64,000 nt of DNA, taken from NCBI GenBank assembly GCA_910578455.1, contig CAJTQA010000004.1:37408-101407 (forward strand). Reading direction: 5' to 3'. This stretch comes from an uncultured Dorea sp. (GTDB lineage: Bacteria; Bacillota; Clostridia; Lachnospirales; Lachnospiraceae). Position numbers and translations under genes: made by a program. This document shows positions 50,334 to 58,786 of this stretch, piece by piece; position 1 is the stretch's first letter; each line of letters starts with the position of its first letter. Below the pieces are notes generated by a model that had not been told where the DNA came from, searched no databases, and was given only the letters and a program-made list of their open reading frames with translations.

Positions 50334-51266
50334 GTGTCGAAAGTAAACAGAAATATATTGGAAACTATAGGGAACACCCCACTTGTGGAGCTTTCTAATA
50401 TTGAGCGGGAATTGAAACTCGAAACGAAAATTCTGGCAAAGCTTGAATATTTTAATCCGGCGGGAAGCGTGAAAGATCGTGCCGCCCTGTCTATGATAGA
50501 AGATGCGGAAAGGAGAGGGATATTAAAAGAAGGTTCTGTAATCATTGAGCCTACTTCCGGAAACACGGGGATAGGACTTGCGGCAATTGCGGCAGTGAAA
50601 GGCTATCGGATGATTCTTACTATGCCGGAAACTATGAGCTCTGAGCGAAGGAATATTCTGAAAGCTTACGGGGCGGAAGTTGTGCTTACGGAGGGGATGA
50701 AGGGGATGCTGGGAGCCATCAAAAAAGCGGAAGAGCTTGCCAGAGAGATTCCTGGCAGTTTTATTCCCGGGCAGTTTGAGAATCCTGCAAATCCGGATGC
50801 ACATAAGAGGGCTACCGGGCCGGAGATATGGGAAAGCACAGGCGGAAACGTGGATATATTCGTTGCGGGGGTAGGAACCGGAGGTACGCTTACTGGAGTC
50901 GGAGAGTATTTAAAAGAGCGAAAACCGGAGATTGAAATTGTAGCAATGGAGCCGGCAAGCTCTCCGGTACTTTCAGAAGGACGCAGCGGAGCGCATAAGA
51001 TACAGGGGATTGGGGCTGGTTTTGTGCCGGAAGTGCTGAACATAGGCCTGGTTGATGAAATAATTAAGATAGAGAATGAAACAGCCTTCGAGATGGGGAA
51101 ATTAATTGCAAGAAAAGAAGGATTTCTTGTTGGAATTTCCTCAGGGGCAGCCCTGGCGGCAGCTGTCCAGCTTGCGAAACGGACAGAAAACAGGGGAAAA
51201 AAGATAGTAACAGTATTTCCCGATAATGGGGACAGATATTATTCTACGCCATTGTTTGTGGGTTGA
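50334..51266 (+). CDS. cysK: Cysteine synthase A (O-acetylserine sulfhydrylase)
   Basis: 310 residues; makes cysteine from O-acetylserine and sulfide with pyridoxal phosphate. The cofactor Lys is in NPAGSVKDRAALSMI; the substrate loop is PTSGNTGIGLA; the phosphate-binding loop is GVGTGGTLTGVGEYL; SSGAALAAAVQLA lies near the end. A GTG start at 50334 with AGGAAAGGTAGG upstream is chosen over the TTG at 50289, which lies almost on the -10 region. The stop overlaps the open frame of metY and an AAAGGAGG site follows at once. Confidence 0.94.
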   Translation: MSKVNRNILETIGNTPLVELSNIERELKLETKILAKLEYFNPAGSVKDRAALSMIEDAERRGILKEGSVIIEPTSGNTGIGLAAIAAVKGYRMILTMPETMSSERRNILKAYGAEVVLTEGMKGMLGAIKKAEELAREIPGSFIPGQFENPANPDAHKRATGPEIWESTGGNVDIFVAGVGTGGTLTGVGEYLKERKPEIEIVAMEPASSPVLSEGRSGAHKIQGIGAGFVPEVLNIGLVDEIIKIENETAFEMGKLIARKEGFLVGISSGAALAAAVQLAKRTENRGKKIVTVFPDNGDRYYSTPLFVG

Positions 51267-51286
51267 GGAGTGCAAAGGAGGACATG

Positions 51287-52594
51287 ATGTATATTAAGAC
51301 GAAAGCAGAACGGAACTTTAAATTTGAAACATTACAGCTTCATGTAGGGCAGGAGCAACCGGATCCGGCTACAGATGCAAGGGCGGTGCCGATTTACCAG
51401 ACGTCATCTTATGTGTTTCATGACAGCGCCCATGCGGCGGCACGATTTGGGTTAGCTGATGCGGGAAATATTTACGGAAGACTGACCAACCCTACGGAGG
51501 ATGTGTTTGAGAAGAGAATCGCGGCGCTAGAGGGCGGCGTAGAGGCGCTGGCGGTGGCATCGGGTGCGGCGGCGATTGCTTACACTTTTCAGAACCTGGC
51601 GCAAAGTGGTGACCATATCGTGTCTGCGAAAAATATATATGGAGGAACTTACAATTATCTGGCGCATACGTTCCCGCAGTACGGCGTACAGACGGCATTT
51701 GTTGATATATTTGATGAGAAGGCGGTGGCATCGGCCATCCAAGGCAATACGAAAGCACTCTTTATTGAGACACTTGGAAATCCGAACTCTGATGTTGTAG
51801 ACATTGAGAAACTTGCCAGGATTGCTCACGCTCACAAGATTCCGCTGGTGGTTGACAACACATTTGCCACACCATATCTTGTAAGGCCGATAGAATACGG
51901 CGCGGATATTGTCGTACATTCTGCCACGAAGTTTATTGGCGGGCACGGAACTACTCTGGGAGGCGTTATCATTGACAGTGGGAAGTTTGATTGGGAGGCA
52001 TCCGGCAAGTTCCCGTCACTGACAGAGCCAAATCCTAGCTATCACGGACTCAGCTTTACAAAAGCTGTTGGGGCAGCGGCGTTCGTTACGAAGATTCGGG
52101 CGATACTGCTGAGGGACACAGGAGCTACCCTCTCTCCGTTCCACGCATTCCTTTTCCTCCAGGGGCTTGAAACGCTCTCGCTGCGGGTGGAGCGTCATGT
52201 GGAAAATGCATTGAAAGTGGTAGATTATCTGAATAATCATTCTCAGGTAGAGAAAGTGAACCACCCCGCTGTGACAGAAGATGAGAGCCAAAAGGCATTG
52301 TATAAAAAGTATTTTCCGAATGGAGGAGGCTCTATCTTTACTTTTGAGATTAAAGGAAACGATCAGAAGGCGAAAGACTTTATTGATAATCTGGAGCTGT
52401 TTTCCCTGCTTGCAAATGTCGCGGATGTGAAGTCTCTTGTTATACATCCGGCGACTACCACGCACAGCCAGTGTACAGAGGAGGAGCTTTTAGAGCAAGG
52501 TATAAAGCCAAACACTATCCGTCTTTCCGTAGGAACAGAAAATATTGCAGATATTATTGAAGATCTTGAAGAGGCGTTTAAAGCGGTAGAATAA
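51287..52594 (+). CDS. metY: O-acetylhomoserine aminocarboxypropyltransferase (MetY type)
   Basis: 435 residues of the Cys/Met metabolism PLP family; forms homocysteine from O-acetylhomoserine and sulfide. Signatures: FETLQLHVGQEQPDPATDA at the N-terminus, YGRLTNPTEDVFEKRIAALE, and the PLP Lys in HSATKFIGGHGTTLGGV. The length and GHGTTLGG separate it from the shorter MetB/MetC enzymes. AGGAGG at 51276-51281 supports ATG 51287 (51284 is the alternative). Together with cysK it forms a direct sulfhydrylation operon. Confidence 0.93.
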   Translation: MYIKTKAERNFKFETLQLHVGQEQPDPATDARAVPIYQTSSYVFHDSAHAAARFGLADAGNIYGRLTNPTEDVFEKRIAALEGGVEALAVASGAAAIAYTFQNLAQSGDHIVSAKNIYGGTYNYLAHTFPQYGVQTAFVDIFDEKAVASAIQGNTKALFIETLGNPNSDVVDIEKLARIAHAHKIPLVVDNTFATPYLVRPIEYGADIVVHSATKFIGGHGTTLGGVIIDSGKFDWEASGKFPSLTEPNPSYHGLSFTKAVGAAAFVTKIRAILLRDTGATLSPFHAFLFLQGLETLSLRVERHVENALKVVDYLNNHSQVEKVNHPAVTEDESQKALYKKYFPNGGGSIFTFEIKGNDQKAKDFIDNLELFSLLANVADVKSLVIHPATTTHSQCTEEELLEQGIKPNTIRLSVGTENIADIIEDLEEAFKAVE

Positions 52595-52680
52595 GATGGG
52601 CGCAGGAAAGTGGCCTTTGGAGCATTTTTGGGAAACTAGTTTTGAAAAGGCTGCTGAGACGTGGCGGATATATCGTTATA

Positions 52681-52728
52681 AAAACAGATGGCTGAGGGCG
52701 AGAATGCCTTTATGCCATCTGTTTTTCG
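52681..52728 (+). terminator. Terminator of the cysK-metY unit
   Basis: AAAACAGATGGC (52681-52692) pairs with GCCATCTGTTTTT (52714-52726), followed by TC. It also lies 30 bases past the stop of murI and may serve that convergent transcript. Confidence 0.8.
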
Positions 52729-52757
52729 TAATATATGTTTAGCATGAAAATGTTAAT

Positions 52758-53579
52758 TTAATATTTTTCGATATTGATACACTGTGTGGTTGCGATATCA
52801 TAAGGCAGGATAGAGTTGGCGAACCCCGTGAATTTATCTGCCGCATCACTGACATAGAACTCGTAATTGCCGGGTATTCCGGATGTATTGGCAATTTCCT
52901 GTTCGTGTAGGACTGCTTTCAAATCCATGGCTGTCTCGTATGCCGGGTTTACGATATGTACGCGTTCCCCTAAATAAGCCATGATTTTTGAACGGAGCAG
53001 GGGATAATGGGTACATCCGAGAATCATAGTGTCAATGTCGGTATTTTTCATATCTGCCAGATAAATATCAATGACTTGCTCTGTGATAGGGTGCTTGGAA
53101 AATCCTTCCTCCACAAGAGGCACAAAGAGTGGGCATGACTTTCCGATAACGGAGGCATCAGGGAGATGGGAGTGTATCAGCTTCGTGTAAGTTTCGCTGC
53201 GGATGGTTGCTTCGGTTCCTACAACGCCGATCTTTTTGTTTTTTGTCATATTTACAGCGGCTCTGGCTCCCGGTGCGATAACGCCAATTACCGGAATAGG
53301 TGTTTCCGCCTGGACAGCATCTAAGGCGAGGGCGCTGGCAGTATTGCAGGCGATGACAATTGCTTTTACATTTTTCGTCTGTAAAAACCGGATGATCTGC
53401 CTGGAAAACCGGATTATGGTGTTTTTGGATTTGCTGCCGTAAGGCACCCTGGCAGTATCCCCGAAATATACTACATTTTCACTAGGAAGCTGGCGCATGA
53501 TCTCGCGGGCGACGGTAAGCCCTCCAATACCTGAGTCGAAAACGCCGATTGGCATCGTAAGTTTATCTTGAATCTGCAC
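52758..53579 (-). CDS. murI: Glutamate racemase
   Basis: 273 residues; supplies D-glutamate for peptidoglycan. The two catalytic cysteines are in AIVIACNTASALALDA and MILGCTHYPLL; the N-terminal IGVFDSGIGGLTVAREI and YFGDTARVPYGSKS are family hallmarks. AAGGAG with 8-base spacing favours the GTG at 53579 on the minus strand, giving an eight-residue extension before MPIGVFD. Single gene with its own promoter, divergent from the cysteine desulfidase-like gene. Confidence 0.94.
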   Translation of the reverse strand: MQIQDKLTMPIGVFDSGIGGLTVAREIMRQLPSENVVYFGDTARVPYGSKSKNTIIRFSRQIIRFLQTKNVKAIVIACNTASALALDAVQAETPIPVIGVIAPGARAAVNMTKNKKIGVVGTEATIRSETYTKLIHSHLPDASVIGKSCPLFVPLVEEGFSKHPITEQVIDIYLADMKNTDIDTMILGCTHYPLLRSKIMAYLGERVHIVNPAYETAMDLKAVLHEQEIANTSGIPGNYEFYVSDAADKFTGFANSILPYDIATTQCINIEKY

Positions 53580-53632
53580 GGTGAAATCTCCTTAAATATT
53601 TTACTAAATAATCTGTTTTACAGCTCGTGTCT

Positions 53633-53661
53633 ATTGTAGCGTTATTGCGGGAGGTTTTCAA
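53633..53661 (-). promoter_or_regulatory. Promoter of murI
   Basis: On the minus strand TTGAAA (53661-53656), 17-base spacer, TACAAT (53638-53633). Confidence 0.6.
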
Positions 53662-53688
53662 GCGGTATGGCAAATTTAATCTATTCTA

Positions 53689-53717
53689 TTGCAACATCCC
53701 CGCAGATTTCCTATAAT
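53689..53717 (+). promoter_or_regulatory. Promoter of the cysteine desulfidase-like gene
   Basis: TTGCAA (53689-53694), 17-base spacer, TATAAT (53712-53717), 44 bases before the start codon. Confidence 0.65.
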
Positions 53718-53761
53718 AAGAGGAAGGGATTTACAATATCTTGATAAAGGAGAGGTTTAGG

Positions 53762-55039
53762 ATGGAGAGGACAAATGAAAAATACGGCGCATATATCCAG
53801 ATTCTTAACGAGGAGCTTGTGCCGGCAATGGGCTGTACGGAGCCGATAGCATTAGCTTACGCCGCGGCAAAGGCTAGAGAGGTGCTGGGCGAACTGCCTG
53901 ACAGCGTGGAGATCGGTGCAAGCGGAAGCATTATTAAGAATGTAAAGAGTGTGATTGTTCCCAACACAAACCACCTGAAAGGGATTCCGGCGGCGGCTAC
54001 GGCGGGAATTATCGCAGGAAAAGCAGAAAAAGAGCTGGAAGTAATCGCGGAGGTTTCCGAGGAGGAGACGGTGCGGATGGCAGAGTATTTGAAGACAGTG
54101 CCCATCAGCGTGGAGCATATCGACAACGGGGTTACTTTTGACATTATTGTCTTAGTGAAAAAAGGAGATTCCTACGCGAAAGTAAGGATTGCCAACTACC
54201 ACACGAATATTGTCCTGGTGGAAAAGGACGGGGAGAAGCTTTTAGATATCCCGGTGGAGGGTGAGACGGAGGAAGGACTGACTGACCGGACTCTCCTTAA
54301 TATGGAAGATGTATGGGATTTTATCAACAGTGTGGATATAGCGGACATTAAAGAAGTGATCGGGCGTCAGATTGAATATAACACAGCTATTGCCGACGAG
54401 GGGCTTAAGGGGAATTACGGCGCCAATATCGGCAGCGTCCTTCTTGATACTTATGGGGATGATGTCCGCACGAGGGCAAAAGCCAGGGCGGCGGCAGGGT
54501 CTGATGCCAGGATGAACGGCTGCGAGCTGCCGGTGATCATCAACGCGGGCAGCGGAAATCAGGGGATGACCTGTTCTCTGCCAGTGTTGGAGTATGCGAA
54601 GGAGTATGATTCCGGGGAAGAAAAGATGTATCGGGCGCTGGCGCTTTCCAACCTGACGGCGATCCACCAGAAGACGGGCATCGGAAGGCTTTCCGCATAC
54701 TGCGGGGCAGTCAGCGCAGGGGCGGCGGCAGGAGCCGGGATTGCCTATCTGATGGGCGGCGGATATGAGGAAGTGGTGCATACAGTGGTTAATGCACTGG
54801 CTATCGTGTCTGGAATGGTCTGCGACGGGGCGAAAGCGTCCTGCGCTGCGAAGATTGCCGCATCCGTGGACGCCGGGATCTTAGGGTACAATATGTTCCT
54901 GAGGGGGCAGCAGTTCTACGCGGGAGACGGCATCGTGACGAAAGGCGTGGAGGCGACCATCAGCAATATCGGGCGGCTCGGCAAGGACGGCATGAAGGAG
55001 ACCAACGAGGAAATCATCAAGATGATGATCAACGATTAA
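53762..55039 (+). CDS. L-cysteine desulfidase / serine dehydratase alpha-like (UPF0597, YhaM family)
   Basis: 425 residues. Family of [4Fe-4S] lyases that includes archaeal L-cysteine desulfidase and the enterobacterial CyuA/YhaM cysteine catabolic enzyme, related to L-serine dehydratase alpha chains. Conserved parts: EELVPAMGCTEPIALAYA at the start, MNGCELPVIINAGSGNQGM, SAYCGAVSAGAAAGAGI and GMVCDGAKASCAAK with the probable cluster cysteines. AAAGGAGAGG supports ATG 53762. Product is pyruvate plus ammonia and sulfide from cysteine. It is followed after 33 bases by a ferredoxin-like DUF362 protein, probably the same transcript. Confidence 0.87.
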   Translation: MERTNEKYGAYIQILNEELVPAMGCTEPIALAYAAAKAREVLGELPDSVEIGASGSIIKNVKSVIVPNTNHLKGIPAAATAGIIAGKAEKELEVIAEVSEEETVRMAEYLKTVPISVEHIDNGVTFDIIVLVKKGDSYAKVRIANYHTNIVLVEKDGEKLLDIPVEGETEEGLTDRTLLNMEDVWDFINSVDIADIKEVIGRQIEYNTAIADEGLKGNYGANIGSVLLDTYGDDVRTRAKARAAAGSDARMNGCELPVIINAGSGNQGMTCSLPVLEYAKEYDSGEEKMYRALALSNLTAIHQKTGIGRLSAYCGAVSAGAAAGAGIAYLMGGGYEEVVHTVVNALAIVSGMVCDGAKASCAAKIAASVDAGILGYNMFLRGQQFYAGDGIVTKGVEATISNIGRLGKDGMKETNEEIIKMMIND

Positions 55040-55072
55040 ATATGTAAAAAAAGAAAGAACAGGAGAGATGAA

Positions 55073-56203
55073 ATGGCAAGATCAAAAGTGTATTATACGG
55101 ATTTCAGGGCGAAGATAGGGGAAGGCCTGCCGACAAAGCTGAAACGCCTGATTAAGGCGGCCGGAATCGGAGAGATTGACATGGATAATAAGTTTACCGC
55201 TATCAAGATGCATTTTGGGGAGCTTGGAAATATCAGTTTCCTGCGTCCGAATTATGCGAAAGCGGTGGCGGACGTAGTGAAGGAGCTTGGGGGAAAGCCA
55301 TTCCTTACGGACTGCAACACGTTGTATCCTGGCAGCCGTAAAAATGCCCTGGAGCATCTTTATTGCGCGTGGGAAAACGGATTTACGCCCCTGACGGTGG
55401 GATGTCCGATTCTTATTGGCGACGGGCTTAAGGGAACGGATGATGTGGAAGTTCCGGTTGAGGGCGGCGAGTACATAAAGAAGGCGCTGATCGGGCGGGC
55501 AGTGATGGATGCGGATGTGTTTATCAGCCTGTCTCACTTTAAAGGGCATGAGATGACCGGATTCGGCGGCGCAATTAAGAACATCGGTATGGGATGCGGC
55601 TCTCGCGCGGGAAAAAAGGAGCAGCACCGCAACGGGAAACCGTCCGTTGACCCGGAACTGTGCCGTGGATGCCGGTTGTGCATGAGGCAGTGCGCCAACG
55701 ACGGCCTTGTGTTTGACGAGGCGGCAAAGAAGATGTCGATCAATATGGAAAACTGTGTTGGCTGCGGGCGCTGTATCGGGGCATGTAATTTTGACGCTAT
55801 TGATTTTGTGGACAATGCCGCGACGAAGGTACTGAACTGCCGGATGGCGGAGTATACGAAGGCGGTAGTGGACGGACGGCCGCATTTTCACATCTCCCTT
55901 ATTGTGGATGTGTCGCCCAATTGCGACTGCCACGCGGAGAATGATGCGCCGATTCTGCCGAATATCGGAATGTTTGCGTCCTTTGACCCGCTGGCTCTCG
56001 ACCAGGCATGCGTAGACGCCTGCCTGAAGGCGGAACCGCTCCCTAACAGCCAACTTGCAGACAATATGAAACAGGCGGATTTCTGTGACCATCATGATCA
56101 TTTCGAAAATACCACTGTGAACTCCGAGTACAAGACATGCCTTGCACATGCGGAGAAGATTGGACTTGGCAGCAGGGAGTACGAGATCGTTACGGTGAAA
56201 TAA
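55073..56203 (+). CDS. DUF362 protein with two 4Fe-4S ferredoxin motifs
   Basis: 376 residues. Residues 1-190 are a DUF362 domain (KMHFGELGNISFLRPNYAKA, SLSHFKGHEMTGFGGAIKN). Two [4Fe-4S] motifs follow at ~200-250: CRGCRLCMRQCAND and CVGCGRCIGACNFDAI. The C-terminal ~120 residues continue DUF362, with NCDCHAENDAPILPNIGMFA. Such proteins are soluble redox or cluster-binding factors without a settled function. The link to the iron-sulfur cysteine desulfidase gene upstream suggests a role with it, as electron carrier or cluster supplier; that is inference. Confidence 0.88.
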   Translation: MARSKVYYTDFRAKIGEGLPTKLKRLIKAAGIGEIDMDNKFTAIKMHFGELGNISFLRPNYAKAVADVVKELGGKPFLTDCNTLYPGSRKNALEHLYCAWENGFTPLTVGCPILIGDGLKGTDDVEVPVEGGEYIKKALIGRAVMDADVFISLSHFKGHEMTGFGGAIKNIGMGCGSRAGKKEQHRNGKPSVDPELCRGCRLCMRQCANDGLVFDEAAKKMSINMENCVGCGRCIGACNFDAIDFVDNAATKVLNCRMAEYTKAVVDGRPHFHISLIVDVSPNCDCHAENDAPILPNIGMFASFDPLALDQACVDACLKAEPLPNSQLADNMKQADFCDHHDHFENTTVNSEYKTCLAHAEKIGLGSREYEIVTVK

Positions 56204-56247
56204 TGCCTGGGCGATGCCAAGAAGTGCATAAAATCCTATAAAAAGGG

Positions 56248-56285
56248 GCCGGTTCTGCAGATAGCCTGTGGAACCGGCTTCTTTT
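56248..56285 (+). terminator. Rho-independent terminator
   Basis: GCCGGTTC (56248-56255) pairs with GAACCGGC (56271-56278), then TTCTTTT. It lies between the convergent DUF362 and VOC genes. Confidence 0.8.
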
Positions 56286-56292
56286 CGCGGGC

Positions 56293-56658
56293 TTATGCCT
56301 GGCAGATTTCCGTCCAGTAGCCGTCGGGGTCATTGATGAAATAAACACCCATCTCTGTATTTTCAAAACATACACAGCCCATCTTTTTGTGGTGCGCGAG
56401 AGCGGTTTCCATATCGTCTACTTTCATGGCCAGGTGCGATTCGTTGTCTCCCAGGTCGTAGGCCCTGTCCATATCCCGCAGCCATGTAAGCTCCAAAAGG
56501 TGAGGGGTTGTTCCGTCGCCTAAAAATACCAGCCTGAAACTACCGTCCTCGGCGGCTTTCTCCCGGGAAACAGTAAGCCCCAGCGCTTCCTTATAGAATT
56601 CTACAGATTTTTCCAGGTCAGACACGTTGATATTGTTGTGGTAAAATGTGAACTTCAT
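56293..56658 (-). CDS. VOC (glyoxalase/lactoylglutathione-lyase-like) family protein
   Basis: 121 residues forming two beta-alpha-beta-beta-beta modules: MKFTFYHNNINVSDLEKSVE with FYKEALGLTVSR, and SHLAMKVDDMETALAHHKKM with GVYFINDPDGYWTEI. Metal-ligand positions are present as His in FYHNN, Glu in LLELTW, His in SHLAMK and Glu in YWTEI, so a metal-dependent lyase such as methylglyoxal detoxification is plausible. GAGGAATTA-type site precedes the ATG on the minus strand. Single gene, convergent with the DUF362 gene. Confidence 0.88.
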   Translation of the reverse strand: MKFTFYHNNINVSDLEKSVEFYKEALGLTVSREKAAEDGSFRLVFLGDGTTPHLLELTWLRDMDRAYDLGDNESHLAMKVDDMETALAHHKKMGCVCFENTEMGVYFINDPDGYWTEICQA

Positions 56659-56771
56659 AAAATAATTCCTCCTTTATTTAAGCGTCTGCTTCTTGACTAT
56701 TTGGCATTTCAAGTATATCATTTATAAAGCAGGAAAAAAAGAGAGAAAAGAGAGTTTAAGAGAGGGCTGCC

Positions 56772-57218
56772 ATGAAAAAAGAGATCCTGACAATAGAGAC
56801 CAACAGTGAGAAAGAAACTTATAGCCTTGGGTACAGGATGGGGCAAAAGGCGCAGAGGGGCCAAGTGTTTACGCTGGTGGGAGACCTTGGAACGGGGAAG
56901 ACAGTGTTTACGAAAGGCGTTGCGGCAGGACTTGGCATAGAGGAGCCGGTGAGCAGTCCGACATTTACGATTGTGCAGATTTATGAGGAGGGGCGTCTGC
57001 CCTTTTATCATTTTGATGTTTACCGGATCGGCGATATCGAGGAGATGGATGAGATTGGCTATGAGGATTATGTGTACGGGGAGGGTGTCTGCCTCATCGA
57101 ATGGGCGGACCTGATCTCTGAGATACTTCCGGAGCATTATACAGAGGTAAGACTTGAGAAGAACCTGGAAAAAGGATTTGATTATCGGAGGATAGAGGTA
57201 TGCGAATACTGGCGTTAG
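56772..57218 (+). CDS. tsaE: tRNA t6A synthesis ATPase TsaE
   Basis: 148 residues. Walker A is GDLGTGKTVFTKGVAAGLG; further family motifs are VSSPTFTIVQIYEEG, PFYHFDVYRI and CLIEWADLISEILP. TsaE drives the TsaB-TsaD complex that adds threonylcarbamoyl to A37 of ANN-decoding tRNAs. It overlaps tsaB by 19 bases. The ATG has GAGAGGG upstream. No clear promoter was found in the 113-base gap before it. Confidence 0.94.
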   Translation: MKKEILTIETNSEKETYSLGYRMGQKAQRGQVFTLVGDLGTGKTVFTKGVAAGLGIEEPVSSPTFTIVQIYEEGRLPFYHFDVYRIGDIEEMDEIGYEDYVYGEGVCLIEWADLISEILPEHYTEVRLEKNLEKGFDYRRIEVCEYWR

Positions 57219-57937
57219 ACAGCTCAGGGCTTGTGGCGGGCGTGGCGGTGGCGTGGTCGGACGGAACAGAAGAAGAGGTTCTGGCAGAATATACCGTCAA
57301 TTATAAAAAAACACATTCCCAGACCCTTCTCCCCATGCTGGATGAAACGGCGAAGATGATAGAGCTTGATATGGATACGATAGACGCGGTGGCGGTTGCT
57401 GCCGGGCCGGGATCCTTTACGGGGCTCAGGATCGGTTCTGCGACGGCGAAGGGACTTGGACTTGCCCTTGGAATACCGCTTGTGGCGGTGCCTACCCTGC
57501 ACGGCCTTGCATATAATCTGTGGGGGGCGAAAGGACTTGTCTGCCCTATAATGGATGCCCGGAGAGGACAGGTCTACACTGCAATTTTTGAATTTAGGGG
57601 AGATGAGCTGGTAGTCGTTGAGGATCAGATGGCGATCGGCATTGAAGAACTGGCGGAGAAACTTTTGGCGTATGATAGAAAAGTTACGTTCCTGGGAGAC
57701 GGCGTACCGGTGTTCCGAAAAGTTTTAGAAGAAAAACTTTTCGGCAAAACAGAAGTGATGTTTGCTCCTGCCAATATGAACCGGCAGCGCGCGGCATCCG
57801 TGGCGGCGCTGGGTTTGCGCTACTACAGAGAGGGAAAATATGAACCGGCGGCGGAGCATGCGCCGGAATACCTGCGGATGTCGCAGGCGGAGAGAGAGCG
57901 CAGAGAGCGGCAGCAGAAAGAATCGGGGCAGCAGTGA
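57200..57937 (+). CDS. tsaB: tRNA t6A synthesis protein TsaB
   Basis: 245 residues of the ASKHA fold. It opens MRILALDSSGLVAGVAV and contains HSQTLLPMLDETAKMIEL, DAVAVAAGPGSFTGLRIGSA and CPIMDARRGQVYTAIFEF, all standard. TsaB is the inactive homologue that dimerises with TsaD. It overlaps tsaE upstream, and its TGA overlaps the ATG of rimI. Confidence 0.94.
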   Translation: MRILALDSSGLVAGVAVAWSDGTEEEVLAEYTVNYKKTHSQTLLPMLDETAKMIELDMDTIDAVAVAAGPGSFTGLRIGSATAKGLGLALGIPLVAVPTLHGLAYNLWGAKGLVCPIMDARRGQVYTAIFEFRGDELVVVEDQMAIGIEELAEKLLAYDRKVTFLGDGVPVFRKVLEEKLFGKTEVMFAPANMNRQRAASVAALGLRYYREGKYEPAAEHAPEYLRMSQAERERRERQQKESGQQ

Positions 57938-58395
57938 TGGAGCCGGTGCAAAAAGTTACCGTTAGAGAGATTGCGGACGGAGATGTTGAAAAAGTTTGTT
58001 GGCTGGAAGAGATAAGCTTTCCTGACCCGTGGAGTGCTGAAGGGATACGGGAGAGCATGAGGCAGGATTACACAAGGCTTTTCGGAGCCTGGCACGGGGA
58101 AATGCTGGTAGGATACGCCATTGTTTATTTTACCATAGACGAGGGAGAGCTTGTGAGGATTGCCGTGGAGCCGTCTTTTCGCCGGGCAGGGGTTGCCTCC
58201 CTGCTGCTGGGTGAGTTTTTCCGGATATCCAGGGAGGCGGGGAAAAAAAGAGCGCTCCTGGATGTGAGGGAGAGCAATGAGGCGGCCATAAAGCTTTACA
58301 CGAAAGCCGGGTTTGAGACGGACGGCAGGAGGAAAAATTTTTATGCAAAGCCGGAAGAGGCGGCGGTGCTGATGAGCCGGGAGCTTGGGAAATAA
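57937..58395 (+). CDS. rimI: Ribosomal-protein-alanine N-acetyltransferase RimI-like
   Basis: 152-residue GNAT domain with VREIADGDVEKVCWLEEISF, FPDPWSAEGIRESM, the acetyl-CoA loop VEPSFRRAGVASLLLGEFF and LDVRESNEAAIKLYTKAGF. RimI acetylates the N-terminus of ribosomal protein S18 in enterobacteria; in Firmicutes the substrate may be broader. The ATG overlaps the tsaB stop as TGATG. The conserved tsaE-tsaB-rimI order supports the assignment. Confidence 0.9.
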   Translation: MEPVQKVTVREIADGDVEKVCWLEEISFPDPWSAEGIRESMRQDYTRLFGAWHGEMLVGYAIVYFTIDEGELVRIAVEPSFRRAGVASLLLGEFFRISREAGKKRALLDVRESNEAAIKLYTKAGFETDGRRKNFYAKPEEAAVLMSRELGK

Positions 58396-58501
58396 CTGGC
58401 AGATGTGTCAGCACTTCCCACTAGGAACACAGCCGGCGGTTTTATATAATGTAGGCGTAGCGAAAAATATGAAACAGTAAGATACGTTCAGGAGGAATTG
58501 T

Positions 58502-58744
58502 ATGCGCCAGTATAAAAACAGCACAAAGGAAATAAAAGAAATCAATAAAGTAATCTGCAACAAATGCGGGAAAGAGATAAGGCTCGCCGGAGGGGTTTTG
58601 GAGGAGGACATGCTCGAAGTGGAAAAGCGCTGGGGCTATTTTTCAGGAAAGGACAACCGCAGAGACCGATTTGAACTCTGCGAGGAGTGCTATGACGAAC
58701 TTCTGGAAAGTTTCCTTATCCCCGCTGAGTCAGAGGAGTGCTGA
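58502..58744 (+). CDS. Small zinc-binding protein, unknown function
   Basis: 80 residues with AGGAGG upstream of the ATG. Two Cys pairs, VICNKCGKEIR and ELCEECYDELLES, frame the middle of the protein and probably bind one zinc in a treble-clef or zinc-ribbon arrangement. The rest is charged. No family name recalled. It lies between rimI and rnz and has a TATAAT at ~58445 that could be its own promoter. Confidence 0.65.
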   Translation: MRQYKNSTKEIKEINKVICNKCGKEIRLAGGVLEEDMLEVEKRWGYFSGKDNRRDRFELCEECYDELLESFLIPAESEEC

Positions 58745-58786
58745 TGCCGGGAAAGCCCGGCATGGAGGCAGGATAAGAGGTAGAAA

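Noticed and set aside
55082..56149. 355-codon minus-strand frame
   Set aside because: Antisense to the DUF362 gene, whose two ferredoxin motifs are intact; the minus frame has low-complexity His/Arg-rich composition.
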